This document shows, piece by piece, positions 1 to 8,759 of a stretch of DNA of 46,367 nucleotides (positions are counted from its first letter, which is position 1; the number at the start of each line of letters is the position of its first letter). The notes below the pieces were generated by a model that was not told the DNA's origin, did no database searches, and saw only the letters and a list, made by a program, of their open reading frames with translations. Where the stretch lies: the NCBI GenBank assembly GCA_015222725.1, contig JADFVW010000396.1, forward strand, positions 1 through 46,367, given 5' to 3'. The translations under genes were made by a program, and so were the position numbers. Origin of the DNA: Pseudomonadota bacterium. GTDB taxonomy: Bacteria > Pseudomonadota > Gammaproteobacteria > Pseudomonadales > Halieaceae.

Positions 1-1
1 G

Positions 2-601
2 GCGATTGTTAGCCGGGATCAGTTAAGCGTGGAAGCGATTGGCGAAAACACCCTAATTGACGAAACCAAGCGTGCGGCGACTGTGGATTTTTCAGGCATC
101 ACAATTGCTCCAGAAAATTTGATTACCGGCGATAGAGTGATGTCCGCACTTCGAGACCTTCGATTGCTGGGTGCTTTGCTGGTCGCCGCCGAGTCGACCG
201 GTGCGGCCGCCGCCGGGCTGGACACTATTGTTGAGTACCTGAAAACCCGCAAACAATTTGGCAAATTGATCGGCTCCTATCAGGCACTGAAACACCCGAC
301 CGTCGAAATACTGACATCGGTAGATTCTTCACGCTCCTTTGTTTATCACGCGGCGACCCTGGTTACGGATGAGCCCCTTGATAAGGACGCTGAAATTGCC
401 TGCCGCATGGCCAAGGTCCAGGCTACCGAGACGCTACTTTATACCGGAGACAGGGCGGTACAGTTTCACGGCGGCATGGGCTTCACCTACGAGTGTGATG
501 CCCAGCTCTATATCCGTCGGGCCCAGTGGGCCCAGCAACAATACGGGGACGCACAGCACCATCGGAAGCATCTGGCCAGTTTGTTACTGGATGGGTCGTA
601 G
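2..601 (+). CDS. Acyl-CoA dehydrogenase, C-terminal part (cut by left edge)
   Basis: FAD-dependent alpha,beta-dehydrogenation of an acyl-CoA thioester, passing electrons to ETF. The frame is open to the left edge, so only the last roughly 200 residues are present. The visible part is the C-terminal helical domain: TRKQFGKLIGSYQALKH, the usual ACAD substrate/FAD-contacting helix, and later QFHGGMGFTYECD with LYIRRA, the late signature where adenine and FAD contacts sit. It is followed after 44 nt by a biotin-dependent carboxylase subunit and then an AtuA-family protein, so it probably oxidises a branched or terpenoid acyl-CoA ahead of carboxylation. The family is certain; the substrate is inferred from neighbours only. 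No internal start is proposed because coding runs through. Confidence 0.9.
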   Translation, partial: AIVSRDQLSVEAIGENTLIDETKRAATVDFSGITIAPENLITGDRVMSALRDLRLLGALLVAAESTGAAAAGLDTIVEYLKTRKQFGKLIGSYQALKHPTVEILTSVDSSRSFVYHAATLVTDEPLDKDAEIACRMAKVQATETLLYTGDRAVQFHGGMGFTYECDAQLYIRRAQWAQQQYGDAQHHRKHLASLLLDGS

Positions 602-645
602 AGCGGCTGGACACTCCACCCTATGGAATTTATTTGGACGACGTT

Positions 646-2646
646 ATGACTGCATTTACAAAGGTATTAATAGCCAATCGCGGTGAAATTGCGGTTCGGG
701 TGATCCGCACAGCCCGGGAAATGGGCTACAGGACGGTGGCGGTGTACAGCGAAGCCGATGCCGATGCACTACATGTGCACGAAGCAGACCAGGGTGTTGC
801 TATCGGTGCTTCGGCGGTGTCGGAGTCTTATCTGTGCGCTGACAAAATACTGGATGCGGCAAAGCTCAGCGGGGCGGATGCCATCCATCCCGGTTATGGC
901 TTTCTCAGCGAGAATGCGGATTTCGCCAGTGCCTGTGCCAGGGAGGGCATTGTCTTTATCGGGCCTTCGGCTGCGGCCATTGAGTTAATGGGCAGCAAAC
1001 GCCTGTCAAAAATAGCGATGCTGGAAGCGGGCGTGCCCTGTATTGAAGGTTACCAGGGTGAGGATCAGTCCGATGAAACACTGCTGGAAAAGGCGGCGGG
1101 AGTTGGCTTTCCCCTGATGGTGAAGGCGTCGGCCGGGGGTGGCGGACGCGGCATGCGCCTGGTGCTGGAACCCGCTGAGTTGCCCGAACACATCAAGACC
1201 GCCAGGTCCGAGGCGCTCAATGCATTTGGCAGCGGTGAGCTGATATTGGAGCGTGCGGTGTTGCAGCCGCGTCATATTGAAATACAGGTGTTCGCCGATA
1301 ATTATGGCAATGTCGTTTACCTGGGAGAGCGCGATTGTTCCATACAGCGCAGACACCAGAAGGTGGTGGAAGAGGCGCCCTCGCCCTTTGTCGATGAGGC
1401 ATTACGCCAGCGTATGGGTGAGGCGGCGGTTAATGTCGCCAGAGCCTGTGAGTACAGAGGTGCCGGCACCGTGGAGTTTTTAGTAGACGCCGATAAGAAT
1501 TTTTATTTCCTGGAAATGAATACGCGTTTACAGGTTGAGCACCCGGTAACTGAAATGATCACCGGGCTGGACCTGGTTGCCTGGCAATTAACGGTGGCTG
1601 CCGGGGAGGTTTTACCCTTGCAGCAACGCGATATTCAGCTGTCTGGTCACGCGGTGGAAGTTCGCCTGTACGCGGAGGATCCACGCAAAAACTTTATGCC
1701 CCAGACGGGCAGTGTCGCACAGTGGCAGCTGCCAGCCGGGGAGGGAATTCGCGTTGATCACGGGGTGCGGCCGGGCCAGATTGTTTCGCCATTCTATGAT
1801 CCCATGCTGGCGAAAATTATCAGCTGGGGTGAGAGCCGCGAGCAGGCCTGCCGCAAGCTCGCCAGTGCTGTACAGGATACTGTCCTGTTGGGCGTCAATA
1901 ACAACAAACTCTTCCTGCAGGAAATTCTTCGTCATCCGGCTTTTCTGGCAGGCGAGGCAACCACGGCATTTATTGAGCAACATTTTCACAGCGCGCCCTG
2001 TATGGACGAGAGCGGACCCGCTGCCGGGACTTTGGCGCTGGCCGCGCTACTGTACTATTCCCGTGTCGGCAAAGAGGGTGCCAGGTGGCGTAATTCCACC
2101 GGTGCACAACATAATTATCGCCTGCGGTTGGAGGGCCGGGACATTGCCGTGTCTGTACACCAGCGTGGCGATCTGACCACGGTAGTTTGTGGCACTAGCG
2201 GTGACCCGGGAGCTGGCGAGAAGGTGGAATTACGTCTGCTGAGTCTGGATTTGACACACTGTACGGTGATACGAAATGGTGTCCGTGAACGAGTCCCCTA
2301 TGCCTTTGATGGTGCGCGGCTACACCTGGATGATGGCAGTGGGCACTACAGCTTCGAGGATGTGACCCGGGAGCCGGCCAGTGCAGTCGGCGGTGGGGGC
2401 AGTGGCCAGGTCAAGGCTTCTATGGATGGCGCCATTATCGATGTGCTGGCCCATGCAGGTGATGTGGTAAGTCAGGGGCAGACCCTGGTCGTTCTGGAGG
2501 CGATGAAAATGGAGCATCAGTTAAAAGCCGATACAGACGGGGTTGTTGAAAGTGTCAGTGTCAAACTCGGAGATCAGGTAAAAGAGAGGCAGGTGCTGGT
2601 CACGGTTTTGCCGGAATCCGCTATCTCCATAGCTGACGCTCAATAA
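646..2646 (+). CDS. Acyl-CoA carboxylase, biotin carboxylase/biotin carrier (alpha) subunit
   Basis: ATP-dependent carboxylation of a biotin prosthetic group for transfer to an acyl-CoA (3-methylcrotonyl-, geranyl- or propionyl-CoA carboxylase type). The protein is 666 residues, normal for fused BC-BCCP alpha subunits. The N-terminus (KVLIANRGEIAVRVIRTA) is the biotin carboxylase start; KASAGGGGRGMRLV is the ATP-grasp glycine loop; EMNTRLQVEHPVTE is the catalytic core; EAMKMEH near the C-terminus carries the biotinyl lysine (about Lys621). I start at the ATG at 646 because the family motif begins six residues later; the longer open frame upstream overlaps the dehydrogenase. The carboxyltransferase beta subunit is not in this window and is expected to the left. 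The next-door AtuA protein favours a geranyl-CoA or related terpenoid role, but the substrate cannot be read from the sequence. Confidence 0.93.
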   Translation: MTAFTKVLIANRGEIAVRVIRTAREMGYRTVAVYSEADADALHVHEADQGVAIGASAVSESYLCADKILDAAKLSGADAIHPGYGFLSENADFASACAREGIVFIGPSAAAIELMGSKRLSKIAMLEAGVPCIEGYQGEDQSDETLLEKAAGVGFPLMVKASAGGGGRGMRLVLEPAELPEHIKTARSEALNAFGSGELILERAVLQPRHIEIQVFADNYGNVVYLGERDCSIQRRHQKVVEEAPSPFVDEALRQRMGEAAVNVARACEYRGAGTVEFLVDADKNFYFLEMNTRLQVEHPVTEMITGLDLVAWQLTVAAGEVLPLQQRDIQLSGHAVEVRLYAEDPRKNFMPQTGSVAQWQLPAGEGIRVDHGVRPGQIVSPFYDPMLAKIISWGESREQACRKLASAVQDTVLLGVNNNKLFLQEILRHPAFLAGEATTAFIEQHFHSAPCMDESGPAAGTLALAALLYYSRVGKEGARWRNSTGAQHNYRLRLEGRDIAVSVHQRGDLTTVVCGTSGDPGAGEKVELRLLSLDLTHCTVIRNGVRERVPYAFDGARLHLDDGSGHYSFEDVTREPASAVGGGGSGQVKASMDGAIIDVLAHAGDVVSQGQTLVVLEAMKMEHQLKADTDGVVESVSVKLGDQVKERQVLVTVLPESAISIADAQ

Positions 2647-2659
2647 TAGGATACCGCTT

Positions 2660-4462
2660 ATGTCTACGAATACATCTACAGATAATTCAAACAGAAAAAT
2701 TCGAATCGGCTGTGCCTCGGGTTTTTACGGAGATAGTCAACTCTCCGCCAGACAACTGGTCGATAACGGCGATCTTGATTACCTGGTCTTCGATTACCTG
2801 GCTGAAATTACAATGGCCATACTGGCCAAGGCCAGGTCGCGGAATGAAGAAGCGGGCTTTGCCGTGGACTTCGTCACGGTTGCGATGAAAGATGTGTTGG
2901 CAGATTGTGCAGCGAAGGGCATTAAGGTGATCGCCAACGCCGGCGGCGTTAATGTGCCGGGCTGCATCGCGGCCCTGGAAACATTGTGTGAGCAATCCGG
3001 GCTCAGCTTGAAGGTAGCGGGCGTCTACGGCGATGACCTGATGGGCCGGGATGATCTACCCCGAAAAGAAATGACCGAGATGCAGAGCGGTGCTGGTCTA
3101 CCAGACAAGCCGGGTAGCATGAATGCCTATCTTGGCGGCAGGCCGATTGCCGATGCCCTGGATGCCGGTGCTGATATTGTCGTTACCGGCCGAGTGGTAG
3201 ACAGTGCCGTGGCGCTGGGTCCCCTGATGCATGAATTTGGCTGGGGAGAGAGCGATTACAATCAGCTCGCCCAGGGTTCCCTGTGCGGGCACGTCATCGA
3301 GTGCGGTGCCCAGTGCACCGGGGGAAACTATACCGACTGGCATACCGTGCCGGATTTTTCCTGCATCTCCTACCCGGTAGCAGAGGTGTCAGCCGACGGC
3401 AGTTTTGTTGTTTCTATCACGCCCGGCAGTGGCGGGCTTGCCACAGTGGGCTCGGTCGGTGAACAGATTGTGTATGAAATTGGCGATCCGGCCAACTATT
3501 TACTGCCCGATGTAGCCTGTGATTTCAGCCAGGTGACGCTTGAAGAAATCGCCGCAGACCAGATTCTCGTCAGTGGGGCTGCTGGCCGGGCTCCTGGAAA
3601 TAAATATAAGGTGTGTGCGACCTGGCGCGATGGTTTCCAGGTCAAGGGCATGGCGATCTACGGTGGCCCCAGGGCCCGGGAAAAGGCGCAAACTTGTTAT
3701 GAAGCCTGGGTAAAGCGCGTGCGCAGGCACTTTAAAGCTAACAATATTGCGGATTTTCGCGCAGTCGATTTTGAATATTTAGGCGCCGAACACAGCTACG
3801 GCCCCCACGCTAACAGCGGTGCAATGAATACCCGGGAGGTGGTCGCCAAGTTCGGCCTGCATCACGATGACCCCAATGCACTGCAGTTTGCCGCGAATGA
3901 AATGATGTATCTTGGGACCTCTGGTGCGCCCGGTATGTATGGGCTGGGGGGTGGGCGGCCGCGCCCTTCTGGCCTGATCCAGATACACTCGTCACTACTG
4001 GACAAAAGCTACGTGAGCGTAACGGTACAGCTGGGAGAAAATATTCTCCACAGGAAAACCTACGAGACGGAACAATCAGCCTCGGTACCGAAGTGGCATT
4101 TCGACATGGATGAAATCGAACTCGGGGGAGACTGGGCCGAGGTCTCCCTGGAACAGCTGGCCTATGCCCGCAGTGGCGATAAGGGCAATAACGCCAATGT
4201 CGGTATCATAGCGCGTAAGCCCGAATATTTGCCCTACCTCCACGCGCAGTTAACAGCCCAGGTGGTGGACGATTATTTCGCCCACCTGGTACAGGGCGAT
4301 GTGGAACGCTTTGAGCTGCCGGGATTTAATGCGTATAACTTTTTTATGACCGAAGCGCTGGGTGGCGGTGGTACAGCCTCACTGCGCGCCGATGCCCAGG
4401 GCAAGTCCCTGGCGCAGCAGCTACTGTCGATCCGTATTAAGGTACCGGCCGAATTGCTGTAA
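2660..4462 (+). CDS. AtuA-family (DUF1446) acyl-CoA catabolism protein
   Basis: A 600-residue protein starting 13 nt after the carboxylase. The N-terminal roughly 450 residues match the AtuA/DUF1446 family (IRIGCASGFYGDS at the start, VIANAGGVNVPGC, DIVVTGRVVDSAVALGP, GAPGMYGLGGGRPRPS). The C-terminal roughly 110 residues (LEQLAYARSGDKGNNANVG onward) look like the separate AtuA-like ferredoxin-fold domain, here fused. AtuA is encoded in the acyclic terpene utilisation cluster of Pseudomonas, and its exact reaction is not well settled as far as I know. Placement with an acyl-CoA dehydrogenase and a carboxylase alpha subunit supports a role in terpenoid or branched-chain acyl-CoA breakdown. Likely cotranscribed with the two upstream genes. 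Confidence 0.88.
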   Translation: MSTNTSTDNSNRKIRIGCASGFYGDSQLSARQLVDNGDLDYLVFDYLAEITMAILAKARSRNEEAGFAVDFVTVAMKDVLADCAAKGIKVIANAGGVNVPGCIAALETLCEQSGLSLKVAGVYGDDLMGRDDLPRKEMTEMQSGAGLPDKPGSMNAYLGGRPIADALDAGADIVVTGRVVDSAVALGPLMHEFGWGESDYNQLAQGSLCGHVIECGAQCTGGNYTDWHTVPDFSCISYPVAEVSADGSFVVSITPGSGGLATVGSVGEQIVYEIGDPANYLLPDVACDFSQVTLEEIAADQILVSGAAGRAPGNKYKVCATWRDGFQVKGMAIYGGPRAREKAQTCYEAWVKRVRRHFKANNIADFRAVDFEYLGAEHSYGPHANSGAMNTREVVAKFGLHHDDPNALQFAANEMMYLGTSGAPGMYGLGGGRPRPSGLIQIHSSLLDKSYVSVTVQLGENILHRKTYETEQSASVPKWHFDMDEIELGGDWAEVSLEQLAYARSGDKGNNANVGIIARKPEYLPYLHAQLTAQVVDDYFAHLVQGDVERFELPGFNAYNFFMTEALGGGGTASLRADAQGKSLAQQLLSIRIKVPAELL

Positions 4463-4496
4463 ACTACCCTCTCGGTATTTTGTTGGGTTCACTTCT

Positions 4497-5891
4497 ATGA
4501 CGGATAAACCATCAGCGCTCAAGCGCGGTGGCCTGGCCCGCAGTCTCAGCGTCTCCCTGGCCGGTGCGAGAGCGGGGGGTGCTTTTGCCATCGATGGTCT
4601 ACTGCAAAAATTAAAACCAGGCGAAGATAAGACCCCCTCGACCTTCGCCAGGCGGGAGGCCCGACATTTTGTCGCGGAGCTGGGTCGTCTCAAGGGAACC
4701 TACGTCAAGATAGGGCAGATGTTGGCGTTATTGGGTGAACACTTCCTTCCCCCTGTACTGACGGAAGCCCTGCACGAACTGGAATCCCAGACCGAGCCAC
4801 TACCCTGGAGCACCATGAAGCCGGCCGTCATGAAATCGCTAGGTGATCGATTCGGGGAGCTGCGTATCGAGAAAAGGGCTATCGCTGCGGCCTCACTTGC
4901 CCAGGTGCACCGGGCGACAATTATTTCCACGGGGGAAGTGATCTGCCTGAAAATCCAGTACCCCGGCCTGGCCGAAGTCATTGATACAGACTTCGATACC
5001 GTCATACGGATGTTGTTGCTGGCACGTTGGATTAAGGCGGGACGTGAATTGGATGAATGGCTGGAAGCCATGCGCGTGCAATTGCACTATGAGATTGATT
5101 ACCTGCGTGAGGCGGAAATGACCGACCGCATGGCCGCTCATGTAAGTCAGGGTAGCAGCTCCACGAGTGAGCATTTATCTGCCTTCTATGTGCCGCGCCG
5201 TTACTCCCGTTACTGCACCGACAATATCCTCGCCCTGGAATATATCGAGGGGCATCTTGTCACCCAGGCAGAGATAGCCCGCTTGTCCCAGGAGCGGCGC
5301 AATGCCCTTGGCGTCAATATGCTCGAGCTGTTCTTCTGTGAGCTCTATCAATGGGGCCTGCTTCAGACTGACCCAAATTTCGGCAACTACCTGATTCGCC
5401 TGCATGAAGGCGCCGGGGAAAATGATGAATTGGTGTTACTCGATTTTGGCTCCGTTCTGGAGTGTGAACCGCAATTTCTCGCCCATCTGGGCAATACAAT
5501 CCTGGCGGGACAGGAGGGTGATCGAGCCCTGTTGATAGAAAGCCTTATAGGCCTGGGCTGCTTGCACGATAACAGTGCCGATGAAGCAAAAAACAGCTTC
5601 AGCCAATTTTGTGAGCACCTGCTCGAGCCACTGCGACCACCGAATGAGTTGCCCGGGGAATTCCTCAATGAGAAGGGGGAATACTGCTGGGGTAAATCAC
5701 GCTTGCTGCGGCGGGTGGGGAAAAATGCTGCCAAATCTGCTGCCAGCTTGCAATTTACCATTCCCTCTCGTGATTTCGCCATGATCGCGAGGAAGCTCAC
5801 CGGTGTGTTTACTTTTATTGCGGTGCTGAATGCGGAGTTTAATGCCCACGACCTTGTGCATCGCCACATCGCCCAGTGGCTGGAGGAATAA
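4497..5891 (+). CDS. ABC1/UbiB-family atypical kinase, first of a tandem pair
   Basis: A 464-residue ABC1 (AarF/UbiB/ADCK) protein. Family motifs in order: KIGQML (KxGQ), AAASLAQVHRA (the Ala-rich loop replacing the usual glycine loop), ICLKIQYPG (ATP-contacting lysine), EIDYLREAEM, QTDPNFGNYL (catalytic loop), and LLDFGS (metal-binding DFG). Members act as ATPases or kinases supporting ubiquinone or other lipid metabolism; no specific substrate can be assigned. The ATG at 4497 is chosen because upstream in-frame sequence overlaps the AtuA gene end and is unlike the family. The next gene starts on the base right after this stop codon and is a paralogue, so the two are very likely cotranslated. 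No C-terminal membrane helices of the UbiB type are evident. Confidence 0.9.
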   Translation: MTDKPSALKRGGLARSLSVSLAGARAGGAFAIDGLLQKLKPGEDKTPSTFARREARHFVAELGRLKGTYVKIGQMLALLGEHFLPPVLTEALHELESQTEPLPWSTMKPAVMKSLGDRFGELRIEKRAIAAASLAQVHRATIISTGEVICLKIQYPGLAEVIDTDFDTVIRMLLLARWIKAGRELDEWLEAMRVQLHYEIDYLREAEMTDRMAAHVSQGSSSTSEHLSAFYVPRRYSRYCTDNILALEYIEGHLVTQAEIARLSQERRNALGVNMLELFFCELYQWGLLQTDPNFGNYLIRLHEGAGENDELVLLDFGSVLECEPQFLAHLGNTILAGQEGDRALLIESLIGLGCLHDNSADEAKNSFSQFCEHLLEPLRPPNELPGEFLNEKGEYCWGKSRLLRRVGKNAAKSAASLQFTIPSRDFAMIARKLTGVFTFIAVLNAEFNAHDLVHRHIAQWLEE

Positions 5892-7208
5892 ATGCCAAAG
5901 GATAAGTCGGATACTAAAGCGATACCCACCGGGCGCCTGCACCGTTTTGCCAAGGTTGTGAAAATGGCCGGGGGGGTTGCCGGTGGAATGCTGGCAGAGG
6001 GCGGCAGGCAGGTGCGTGCGGGAAATCGGCCGAAAGCCCGCGACCTGTTGCTGACGCCGGCGAATGCCAGGCGGGTGGCAGATCAGTTGGCGGATATGCG
6101 CGGTGCGGCCATGAAAATGGGCCAGATGTTGTCCATGGATACTGGCGATATGCTGCCCCGGGAACTCGCCGATATTCTGGCGCGCTTGCGCTCTGACGCC
6201 AAGGGCATGCCTATAGAGCAGTTACAACAATCGCTGGTTGAGGCCTATGGCGATGACTGGGAGTCTCTCTTCTACGGCTTTGACTATACACCGATAGCGG
6301 CTGCGTCTATCGGCCAGGTGCACCGCACTATTTCTCCCGATGGCCGCGAGATTGTCCTGAAAATACAGTATCCCGGCGTGGCGAAGAGCATCGACAGTGA
6401 TGTCGATAATATAGCAACCGTCTTGCGCCTGTCGGGCCTGCTGCCAAAGGAGCTGGATATTAAACCCCTGCTGGATGAAGCAAAGTTACAGTTGCACGAA
6501 GAGGCGGATTACCTGAAGGAGGCGGAGTTTTTAATGGCCTTCGGTGAAGTGCTGGCCGATGATGAACGCTTTGTCCTGCCGCAGGTGCTGATTGAGCATA
6601 CCCGGCGCAATGTTCTGGCCATGACCTATGTTTCCGGCAGGCCAATTGAAGAAGTGGCCGACTTGCCCCAGGCCGAGCGCGACAGAGTAATGGCGGCCCT
6701 GTTGGAGCTGATGTTGAGAGAACTGTTTGAACTGAAAATGGTGCAGACAGACCCCAACTTCGCAAACTATCAGTACCGACATAAGACCGGGGAGATAGTA
6801 CTGCTGGATTTTGGCGCTACCCGGCACTTTAAGACACGTTTCGTCAATCAGTACAAAAAGCTATTGGCTGCGGCGGTAGCGGGGGATCAAGAAAAAATAG
6901 CGAAGGCTGCAACTCAGCTGGGCTACTCCATGGGAGAGGAAAACTCTGAATATCGAACGCTGGTGCTCGAGTTGTTTATGCTTGCATTGGAGCCGCTGTG
7001 CGCGGACCGGGACTATGACTTTTCCCGTTCGAATATTCCCGCAAGAATGTCAGAGCTGGGCGAATCCATTCGAGATCACAGCGAGTTCTGGCAGGCGCCA
7101 CCCACGGATGCGGTATATTTTCACCGCAAATTGGGCGGTATGTTCCTGTTGGCCAGCAGACTTAAAGCAAATGTTAATGTCTACCAGTTGATCAAACATT
7201 TAGTTTGA
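5892..7208 (+). CDS. ABC1/UbiB-family atypical kinase, second of a tandem pair
   Basis: A 438-residue paralogue of the preceding protein, starting at an ATG directly abutting the upstream TAA (TAAATG), so translational coupling is likely. Motifs: KMGQMLSM (KxGQ), AAASIGQVHRT, IVLKIQYPGV, EADYLKEAEF, QTDPNFANYQ (catalytic loop, with Ala where the first copy has Gly) and LLDFGATR. All core catalytic positions are present in both copies, so neither looks like a dead pseudokinase. Tandem ABC1 genes beside acyl-CoA genes and a wax ester synthase suggest a lipid-linked job, but that is context only. It converges on the wax ester synthase gene with a 14-nt gap. Confidence 0.9.
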   Translation: MPKDKSDTKAIPTGRLHRFAKVVKMAGGVAGGMLAEGGRQVRAGNRPKARDLLLTPANARRVADQLADMRGAAMKMGQMLSMDTGDMLPRELADILARLRSDAKGMPIEQLQQSLVEAYGDDWESLFYGFDYTPIAAASIGQVHRTISPDGREIVLKIQYPGVAKSIDSDVDNIATVLRLSGLLPKELDIKPLLDEAKLQLHEEADYLKEAEFLMAFGEVLADDERFVLPQVLIEHTRRNVLAMTYVSGRPIEEVADLPQAERDRVMAALLELMLRELFELKMVQTDPNFANYQYRHKTGEIVLLDFGATRHFKTRFVNQYKKLLAAAVAGDQEKIAKAATQLGYSMGEENSEYRTLVLELFMLALEPLCADRDYDFSRSNIPARMSELGESIRDHSEFWQAPPTDAVYFHRKLGGMFLLASRLKANVNVYQLIKHLV

Positions 7209-7222
7209 CGATAGTGGTCGGC

Positions 7223-8647
7223 CTATCCCAGGGTTCCCTCGCGCAGTTCGTCAAATGATTCCTGTAGGCACTGGGCGTAAAATTCCGGATCGGGTAGCAT
7301 ATCCCGGCAGGCCGTGAACGAAAGTGTAATGGTGCCTTTCTTGTTTTGAACCGCGCTATAGATAATGTGGAACAGGCCAATATTGGGTAGCAGTGGGCCC
7401 AGGCTGAAGGAGTCCACCAACTCTGCACCACACATATACAGCTGCATTGGAGCGCCAGGTACATTGGTGATAACGGTATTTTGAACCACGCTGGCCTCCG
7501 ACAAGCCGGTGGCACTGGCGGCACGCAGTGCCAGTGACAGGACATTGCCAGGCATTACGTCAGTTAAATCGACCAGCAAGCGTGGTCCCATTGCCTCCGC
7601 ATAGGCTTTGGCAGAAACGGCTTCCTCGTGAACCGTACGCAAGCGCTCCACCGGGTCTTCAATTTCTGTACGCAGTGCAACATTCATAAACCCAACCATA
7701 TTGCCGCCTGAAGAGCGCTCTTCCGGCGATCGCACGTCGATGGGGCAGCCACTCACCAGGGTTTGGTCGGGCAATTCGTCCTTGTTTTGAAGGTACTTGC
7801 GCAGCCCGCCGGCGACAATAGTGAGCATGACGTCATTAATTGTTGTGCCCGGTTGCGTATTTTTTATTTCCCTGATGACTTCAAAATCGAATTTTCGTCC
7901 TTCAACTACCCGATGACGGGATATTTTTCCCTGAAAACGTGTTGTCGGTTTGTCTTCCAGCGAGTGAAAATCCTGGGAGGCCTTGCCGCGACGTAAGCGC
8001 ATAAAGGCTGACCCCGCCTGCCTGGCCATGTCGTAAACCTGGCCGGGTTTCTTCCAGGCATCGATATAGGCCCGGGTTAACATTCTGGCAGTAGATGGGC
8101 GCTCTACAATCCACGGTGGTGGTGTTCCGGGGTGGCTGGTTTCTGGTGTTAAATCGTGCACGATGTTCATAAACTGGGCGCCGGTGGCACCATCCATCGC
8201 ACAGTGATGCACCTTTAACAGCATGGCAAAACTGTTGGCTGGCACGCCCTCAACATTATTCAGTCCCTCGATGACATATATTTCCCACAGGGGCTTGTCC
8301 CGGCGCAGTGGTTGGGAGTGAATGCGTGCTGCCAGAATGCAAAGCTGGCGCCAGTCTCCAGGCTTGGGTAACGCGATATGCCGAACGTGGTACTCGAGAT
8401 CAAAGTCCGGATCTTCCACCCAATAGGGCCGGCCCAGCCCCAGCGGTACAGTGGCGAGCTTGCGCCGAAAGATGGGTGACAGGTGTACCCGGCTGTCCAG
8501 CATGGCCAGTATTTCCTTGAATCTGACAACGCCATTCGGAGCCGTGGCCTGATTGTAAATACTGACGCCGCCAATGTGCTGTGGCAGGCCGTCGAGTTCG
8601 GCGTGCAGGAACATGGCGTCCTGTCCCGATAATTGTTCTATTTTCAT
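7223..8647 (-). CDS. Wax ester synthase/diacylglycerol acyltransferase (WS/DGAT family)
   Basis: Transfers an acyl group from acyl-CoA to a fatty alcohol or diacylglycerol, making storage wax esters or triacylglycerol. The 474 residues match usual family length. The start is typical (LSGQDAMFLHAE), the catalytic HHxxxDG motif is intact at about residues 147-153 (KVHHCAMDGATG), and the C-terminal domain has the expected LVSGCPIDVRS and NVPGAPMQLY stretches. An AGAGG ribosome-binding site lies just upstream of the ATG at 8647. It is transcribed in the same direction as the upstream MFS gene (112-nt gap), away from the acyl-CoA block. Its presence suggests the organism stores neutral lipid. Confidence 0.93.
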   Translation of the reverse strand: MKIEQLSGQDAMFLHAELDGLPQHIGGVSIYNQATAPNGVVRFKEILAMLDSRVHLSPIFRRKLATVPLGLGRPYWVEDPDFDLEYHVRHIALPKPGDWRQLCILAARIHSQPLRRDKPLWEIYVIEGLNNVEGVPANSFAMLLKVHHCAMDGATGAQFMNIVHDLTPETSHPGTPPPWIVERPSTARMLTRAYIDAWKKPGQVYDMARQAGSAFMRLRRGKASQDFHSLEDKPTTRFQGKISRHRVVEGRKFDFEVIREIKNTQPGTTINDVMLTIVAGGLRKYLQNKDELPDQTLVSGCPIDVRSPEERSSGGNMVGFMNVALRTEIEDPVERLRTVHEEAVSAKAYAEAMGPRLLVDLTDVMPGNVLSLALRAASATGLSEASVVQNTVITNVPGAPMQLYMCGAELVDSFSLGPLLPNIGLFHIIYSAVQNKKGTITLSFTACRDMLPDPEFYAQCLQESFDELREGTLG

Positions 8648-8759
8648 AATACCTCTAAAGATCTCTGTGCACTATAAGTAGAAGATAATCAGCTTACGCC
8701 GATTACCTCCGTGGTCAATGTGCCGGGTTTGTCACCTTATACCGAGGCCCTGATGTGGT

